From the NCBI GenBank assembly GCA_963846565.1, contig CAWJWL010000005.1:372001-436000 (forward strand): a stretch of 64,000 nucleotides of DNA. Reading direction: 5' to 3'. The position numbers and the translations under genes were made by a program. The notes below the pieces were generated by a model that had not been told where the DNA came from, did no database searches, and saw nothing but the letters and a program-made list of their open reading frames with translations. This DNA is from WHSW01 sp963846565 (GTDB taxonomy: Bacteria; Actinomycetota; Thermoleophilia; Solirubrobacterales; 70-9). The stretch's first letter is position 1. Each line of letters starts with the position of its first letter. Positions 59,608 through 64,000 of this stretch are shown piece after piece.

Positions 59608-60359
59608 TCAAGATGACCATCCACATCCGCCGCAACTCAGTCGCCTACCTGGCCCTCTTCGTCGCCCTCGGCGGCAGCGCCTACGCCGCCGCCACCATCG
59701 GTAGCGCGGAGGTGATCGACAACTCGCTGCGCTCGGAGGATCTCCGCAACGGCCAGGTGCGAAGCGGCGACATCCGCGACGACACGGTCACCGGGGGCGG
59801 GTTCGCAAGCGACATCGCCGCACGCACGATCACCAATGCCAACGTCGCCGTCGGCAGCCTGAGCGCGGCCGAGATTCAGGACAAGACGCTGACCGGCGAC
59901 GACGTTCAGCCGAACTCTCTCGGTGGCGGGCAGATCAACGAGGGCACGATGATCCTCTCAGACGTCGTCGGCAGTGGCAGTCTCGCTCCGGGAAGCCTCG
60001 ACAAGTCCTGCGACCCGAACGGGACGACCTTCATCAGCTGCGGCAACCCGATCACGTTCACAGCGATCGAAGAGGAGGAGGTACTCGCGATCACGACTAT
60101 CCAGTGGCACAGCGACTCGGGCGGAGCGGCAGGCCAGTGCCGCTACGTGCGCAATGGCGCCGCGATCAACTCCCTGACGGCGACCGTCGGCGAGGTCAAC
60201 AACACCACTGACTTCTCGCACCCGGGCTCGGCGACCCTGCTCGGCCTCTTTGCTCCCAACACCGAGGGTCAGCTCGACGTCCGCATCGAGTGCCGGGAAA
60301 CAGAATCGAACATCGTCTTCGCAGAGGTCACGGTCGCCGCGCTCGCGCTGGCCGCGTAG
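59604..60359 (+). CDS. Exported Thermoleophilia-type 'LALFVALGGSAYA' protein
   Basis: The 251-residue protein starts 'MTIHIRRNSVAYLALFVALG' and 'GSAYAATIGSAEVID', the leader and first motif found in large families of Thermoleophilia. Pentapeptide-like segments 'NSLRSEDLRNGQVRSGDIRD' and 'DKTLTGDDVQPNSLGG' follow, then a beta-rich C-terminal domain with 'CRYVRNGAAIN'. Functions are unknown; it is predicted to be exported. ATGA overlap with the monooxygenase gene. It supports the taxonomic placement of the window. Confidence 0.78.
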   Translation: MIKMTIHIRRNSVAYLALFVALGGSAYAAATIGSAEVIDNSLRSEDLRNGQVRSGDIRDDTVTGGGFASDIAARTITNANVAVGSLSAAEIQDKTLTGDDVQPNSLGGGQINEGTMILSDVVGSGSLAPGSLDKSCDPNGTTFISCGNPITFTAIEEEEVLAITTIQWHSDSGGAAGQCRYVRNGAAINSLTATVGEVNNTTDFSHPGSATLLGLFAPNTEGQLDVRIECRETESNIVFAEVTVAALALAA

Positions 60360-60381
60360 GCCGCGGCCCCGGCCCTCTCGA

Positions 60382-61572
60382 CTACGCCTCGGCCTTCGCC
60401 TCCTCGGCGGCGGCCGCGGCGCGCTCGGCGGCGGTTTCCGTTCGAGCGTTCTTGGCGATGAACTCCTCGGTCTGCACCCGCGCCTGGTCGTCGGGCCGCT
60501 GGTCGTGCGGCGACTTCATCAGGTAGCTCGAGGGGCCGTCGAGCTGGCCGGCGATGCCGTTGTTGAGCGCCAGCTTGATCAGCCGCACGGCATCGATGAC
60601 GACGCCGGCCGAGTTCGGCGAGTCCCAGACCTCGAGCTTCAGCTCGACCGTCAGCGGCACGTCGCCGAAGGACTTGCCCTCCAGGCGGATGTGCGCCCAC
60701 TTACGGTCGGTGAGCCACGGCACGTAGTCGGACGGGCCGACATGGACGTCGCGATCCGCGAGCTCGGTGCCCATCACCGAGGTGACCGCGTTCGTCTTCG
60801 AGATCTTCTTCGAGTCCAGGCGCTCGCGTTCGAGCATGTTGAAGAAGTCCATGTTGCCGCCGACGTTGAGCTGCGACGTGTGCTGGAGCTCGACCCCGCG
60901 CTCGTGGAAGAGGCGCGCGAGCTGGCGGTGGACGATCGTGGCACCGACCTGCGACTTGATGTCGTCGCCGATGATCGGCAGCCCGGCCTCCTTGAAGCGC
61001 TTGTCCCAGTAGTCCTCGCGGGCGATGAAGACCGGGAGGCAGTTGACGAAGCCGACGCCCGCCTTGAGCGCCTGCTCGACGTACCACTTGGTCGCCTGCT
61101 CGGAGCCGACCGGCAGGTAGCAGACGAGCACATCGGCCTTGGTCTCCTTGAGGATGCCGACGATGTCGGCGGTCTCGCCGGGAGCCTTGGTGATCTTCTG
61201 CTTCAGGTACTTGCCGAGGCCGTCGTGGGTCATGCCCCGCTGGACCTCGACGCCCATCGGCGCCACGTCGGCGAACTTGATCGTGTCGTTCTGCCCGGAC
61301 CAGATCGCCTCGGAGAGGTCCTTGCCGACCTTCTCGGAGTCGATGTCGAAGGCGGCGACGAACTCGATGTCACGCACGTGGTAGCCGCCGAGGTCGACGT
61401 GCATGAGACCCGGGACCTGCTCGTCCGGGTCGGCGTCCTTGTAGTACTGGACGCCCTGGATGAAGCTGTTTGCGCAGTTGCCGACACCGACGATCGCGAC
61501 GCGAACCTTGCCGTCGTCGGCGCGCTTACCGTTGGCGGCGGCGCCGTTGGCGTGGCCGTTCTGTTCACTCAT
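60382..61572 (-). CDS. ino1: Inositol-3-phosphate synthase
   Basis: A 396-residue enzyme of the actinobacterial/archaeal short type. 'VRVAIVGVGNCANSFIQGV' is the NAD loop, 'GDDIKSQVGATIVHRQLARL' and 'QLNVGGNMDFFNML' carry the conserved catalytic and metal-binding residues, and 'DSPNSAGVVIDAVRLIKLAL' is the conserved C-terminal motif. It converts glucose-6-phosphate to myo-inositol-1-phosphate, the precursor of phosphatidylinositol and mycothiol. The CDP-alcohol phosphotransferase upstream (61633) is in the same orientation, linking it to inositol lipid synthesis. An AGGAT-like ribosome binding site precedes the ATG. Confidence 0.95.
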   Translation of the reverse strand: MSEQNGHANGAAANGKRADDGKVRVAIVGVGNCANSFIQGVQYYKDADPDEQVPGLMHVDLGGYHVRDIEFVAAFDIDSEKVGKDLSEAIWSGQNDTIKFADVAPMGVEVQRGMTHDGLGKYLKQKITKAPGETADIVGILKETKADVLVCYLPVGSEQATKWYVEQALKAGVGFVNCLPVFIAREDYWDKRFKEAGLPIIGDDIKSQVGATIVHRQLARLFHERGVELQHTSQLNVGGNMDFFNMLERERLDSKKISKTNAVTSVMGTELADRDVHVGPSDYVPWLTDRKWAHIRLEGKSFGDVPLTVELKLEVWDSPNSAGVVIDAVRLIKLALNNGIAGQLDGPSSYLMKSPHDQRPDDQARVQTEEFIAKNARTETAAERAAAAAEEAKAEA

Positions 61573-61632
61573 AGGAAAGGGATCCTCCGTCCGGGCGGGT
61601 GGATGGCGTATTACCCGCTATTCACGCGTTGG

Positions 61633-62300
61633 TTACACCTCGGAAGGCTTGGACTCGGCGCTCTCGAGCGCCTTCAACTCGCCTCGCACGTGCCAGACAC
61701 GCTGCCCGACGGTGAACGTCGTGAGCGCGACCATCGCGTAGATCGCGGCGGCGAGCAGGTCGACGTCGTCGATCAGGTCGCCGGCACCGAAAACGAGGCC
61801 GATGGAAAGTACCACCACGCGGACGGGCCGAGTGGCTACTCCGACCTTGCACTCGACTCCGAGCGCCTCGGCGCGGGCGCGCGTGTAGGACACCATCAGC
61901 GAGCCGAGCACGGTCGCGACGCACGCGGCCGCGGGCACGGCGTCGCCGTTGTCAGCGAACCAGAAGGCGATCGCGGTCAGCACGACGCCTTCCTCGATCC
62001 GGTCCAGCGTCGAGTCGAGGAAGGCCCCGAACAGCGTCCCCTTGCCCGACATTCGGGAGTAGCGCCCGTCGAGGGTGTCCATGACCGAGCCGAAGATGAA
62101 GGCAAGTCCGGCGAAGAAGAAATGACCCTCGACGATGAGGATCACCGCCGGGACGTGGAGAAGCAGGCCCGTGATCGAGATCGCGTTCGGCGTCAGCCTC
62201 GACTCGATCAGCCGGTTGCGCGCGTAGGCGCCCCAGACGGCACCGGTCCTCGGTTGCGGGGGCGGCTCGGCGATGAGAGAACGCTAGTCGTCTCCCCCAC
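61633..62300 (-). CDS. CDP-alcohol phosphotransferase, PI-phosphate synthase-like (frame broken once)
   Basis: The restored protein is about 222 residues with 'VWGAYARNRLIESRLTPNAI', the CDP-alcohol motif 'DTLDGRYSRMSGKGTLFGAF' followed by 'LDSTLD' (D-x2-DG-x2-SR-x8-G-x3-D-x3-D), and several helices. The frame with homology has no ATG/GTG/TTG before it. A GTG at 62300 begins another frame, 'GETTSVLSSPSRP', and joining them needs one extra C in a C-run near 62258. With Ino1 next to it, the likely product is phosphatidylinositol phosphate. Confidence 0.8.
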
Positions 62301-62310
62301 GAGACGCCGA

Positions 62311-62335
62311 GAGGCCCGCCGGCGTGGCGGGCCTC
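62311..62335 (-). terminator. Hairpin downstream of the DUF4394 gene
   Basis: A perfect 10-bp stem (GAGGCCCGCC / GGCGGGCCTC) with a 5-nt loop lies between the DUF4394 gene stop (62361) and the PI-phosphate synthase gene start. It probably terminates the former transcript; a U-tract is absent. Confidence 0.55.
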
Positions 62336-62360
62336 TGGCACGATCGGGGTCGGATGTGGC

Positions 62361-63932
62361 TCAGCCGAGCTGGAAGCGCAGCGAGCTGGTCGTCGACCCT
62401 CTCGCATCGGAGAAGGTGCCGTCGATCGTGAACTTGGCGGCCTTCTTCCCCTTCGCCTTCTTCTTCGCCTTCTTCACTTCCTTGGCGCTGAGCGCGAAGG
62501 CGACGCCGCTAACGCCGTCGTCGGAGTCCTGAATGGCGGCGGCCTGCGTATCGAGCGGCTTCTTGCCCAGTCGCAGGTCGAGCTTCGCGGCGCAGGCCAC
62601 GTCGCAGGCGAACGTCGCCCTGATCGACTTGTCGATCCTCTGTGACGGGACACTGATCAGGCCCTGCGGCGCCCCCTGCTTGCCGGCGGCGGGAGTGTCG
62701 TCATCGGCGATGCTGACCTTCGACGTCAGCGGCGGAGCCGAGGGGAAGTTGACGCTCCGGCTCGGCCCCGTGAGGCTGACCGTGAACGTCTCGTCGGCCT
62801 CGGCGGTGCCGTCGTCGGTGATCGGAATCGTGAGCGACTCCGACGCGTCGCCCGGCGCAAACGTGAGCGTGCCGTTGGTGGCCGTGTAGTCGCTGCCTGC
62901 GCTCGCCGCGTCACCGGCGGCGCTCGAGGTCGCGTAGTTGATCGTCGCGACCTGGTTCAGCGGACCGACCCGGGTCACGGTCACCGTGGCCGTCCCCGCC
63001 GCCTCGCGGACTGAGGTGACGGCGTTGACGAAGCTCGCGGTCGAGGTCGGCACGAGCGACACGCTCTCGACCAGCTGCGGGCTGCCCGGGCCGCCGATGA
63101 ACGGCGCTCCGGTCCCGAGGGGGGTCCCCGACGAGCCGGTCGTCAGGTTGACCCGGTAAAAGCGCGAGCCGGCGTCCCCGGTCGTCTGCAGTGAGGCGTA
63201 GGTCGTGTTGTTCGTGAACGGCTCGATATCGAGGCCGGCGATCGGGGTCACGTCGAGGCCGAGCGGACCGACGGTGTTGAGCGTTCCCGCGTTCGGCGGA
63301 TCCTGCCTCGCGAGCACGTCGTTGCCCGCCTCGACGTCATACAGCGTCGTCGTCGGCGTGCCGGCGAACGAGTTCGTGTACGCGGCAGCGCCAACCACCG
63401 GGTTGTCACCCGCGTTCGGGTCCCCGCCGGCGAACGCGAGGCCTGTGTCGGGTCCCAGCAGGCCGCCCGTGTTCGGGCTCAGGCGCAGGTTCTGATCGTC
63501 CGTGTTGACCAGGCGGATCGCATCGGGGACGGGGTTGAAATCGAAGCCGCTGGCAACGTTCGAGGGGTCGACCCCCGGCGTGCCGATCGCCGTCGCGGTC
63601 CATGAGGCTGCCGCCTCTGACGGTCCGGCTCCGGCGGTAACGGGTGTCGGTGAGATCAGATAGGCCTGACCGGCGTCGTTCACCCCATAAAGCGTGTTCG
63701 TCTGCGGCCGGTAGTCGATCCCGATCAGATCGCCGGCCACGCCGGTTACCGGAAGCGGGCCGCTGATCAGCGTCTGCGGCGTGCCGACGGGGAACTGGAC
63801 GAGCTCGTTGCCCGTCGTCAGGCCCGTTACCGTCTGGTGGACGGCGAAGCTCGGCGCCGCGAGCGCGAGCGCCGCGCCGAACGCGATCGATGTAAGCGCC
63901 AGCGTCTTGGTGCCGGTCCGTCTGAAGCTCAT
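62361..63932 (-). CDS. Exported DUF4394/Calx-beta protein
   Basis: A 523-residue secreted protein with signal peptide 'LTSIAFGAALALAAPSFA'. Residues about 30-280 match DUF4394: 'ELVQFPVGTPQTL', 'LIGIDYRPQTNTLYGVNDAG', 'SGFDFNPVPDAIRLVNTDDQ' and 'NLRLSPNTGG'. A Calx-beta domain (about 290-405) has 'SDYTATNGTLTFAPGDASES' and 'DDGTAEADETFTVSLTGPS'. A C-terminal region with Lys-rich 'VKKAKKKAKGKKAAKF' ends the protein, like the tails of the PD40 paralogues. It likely acts outside the cell. AGGAGGAG ribosome binding site precedes the ATG. Confidence 0.88.
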   Translation of the reverse strand: MSFRRTGTKTLALTSIAFGAALALAAPSFAVHQTVTGLTTGNELVQFPVGTPQTLISGPLPVTGVAGDLIGIDYRPQTNTLYGVNDAGQAYLISPTPVTAGAGPSEAAASWTATAIGTPGVDPSNVASGFDFNPVPDAIRLVNTDDQNLRLSPNTGGLLGPDTGLAFAGGDPNAGDNPVVGAAAYTNSFAGTPTTTLYDVEAGNDVLARQDPPNAGTLNTVGPLGLDVTPIAGLDIEPFTNNTTYASLQTTGDAGSRFYRVNLTTGSSGTPLGTGAPFIGGPGSPQLVESVSLVPTSTASFVNAVTSVREAAGTATVTVTRVGPLNQVATINYATSSAAGDAASAGSDYTATNGTLTFAPGDASESLTIPITDDGTAEADETFTVSLTGPSRSVNFPSAPPLTSKVSIADDDTPAAGKQGAPQGLISVPSQRIDKSIRATFACDVACAAKLDLRLGKKPLDTQAAAIQDSDDGVSGVAFALSAKEVKKAKKKAKGKKAAKFTIDGTFSDARGSTTSSLRFQLG

Positions 63933-64000
63933 GAACTCCTCCTGGGTATGGGATTCGGAGCGGACCGTCCGCCCGCCTGCCCTTCCCTTTCGTAGCGGAG

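Overview
The window is about 64 kb of high-GC chromosome from an actinobacterium, most likely a member of class Thermoleophilia (Solirubrobacterales/Gaiellales-like). The clues are: a secreted protein at 59604 that opens with the 'YLALFVALGGSAYA' leader often seen in that class; several exported beta-propeller proteins (delta-60, PD40, FG-GAP, DUF4394); an inositol-phosphate synthase beside a CDP-alcohol phosphotransferase; a wax-ester/DGAT acyltransferase; and PHA-type storage-lipid genes. There is no prophage, insertion sequence, CRISPR array or rRNA. Three tRNA genes lie on the minus strand: Asp(GTC), Val(TAC) and Glu(TTC).

Layout. 1-7264: delta-60 protein, MMPL exporter, 3-hydroxyacyl-CoA dehydrogenase, CorC/HlyC protein, GT1 glycosyltransferase and an NTF2-like protein. 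7543-12343: DUF899 and VOC pair, then a tightly overlapping decarboxylase, pentein-fold amidinohydrolase and M20 carbamoylase operon that could form a complete arginine-to-putrescine route. 12441-20900: CAP protein, alcohol dehydrogenase, PQQ-type sugar dehydrogenase, APC permease with UspA, enolase-like protein, ferritin, M28 peptidase. 21178-23716: two decayed or truncated small genes, then a molybdopterin oxidoreductase, flavin reductase and RraA operon. 23967-32744: FAH-family hydrolase, GT-C membrane protein, a lipid-modification operon (FAD oxidoreductase, DUF1365, cyclopropane synthase, hydrolase), an FHA regulator, and an SGNH hydrolase whose start codon touches the tRNA-Val 3' end. 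32833-37705: a PhaC-like hydrolase fused to an AMP-binding domain, diverging from a class-III-type alcohol dehydrogenase plus MBL hydrolase pair. 37722-49502: paralogous PD40 proteins, an atypical SDR, Lgt, GreA, WS/DGAT, ArgF, an EEP-family nuclease/phosphatase, a Lys/Ala-tailed helical protein, RlmD-like methyltransferase, LLM oxidoreductase and a UDG-like protein. 49671-51606: broken GT and PHP genes, possibly one fused gene. 51888-60359: PadR regulator with a tandem dyad operator, SnoaL-like protein, FG-GAP protein, a large LuxR-type ATPase regulator, and a lactonase, monooxygenase and exported-protein operon. 60382-63932: Ino1, phosphatidylinositol-phosphate synthase-like enzyme, and a DUF4394/Calx-beta protein.

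Sequence quality matters here. At least fourteen single-base frame breaks hit otherwise well-conserved genes (APC permease, ferritin, GreA, EEP, GT/PHP, LuxR, PIP synthase), many of them in short G or C runs. I read most as assembly or sequencing indels rather than real pseudogenes, and I annotate the restored genes with that caveat.
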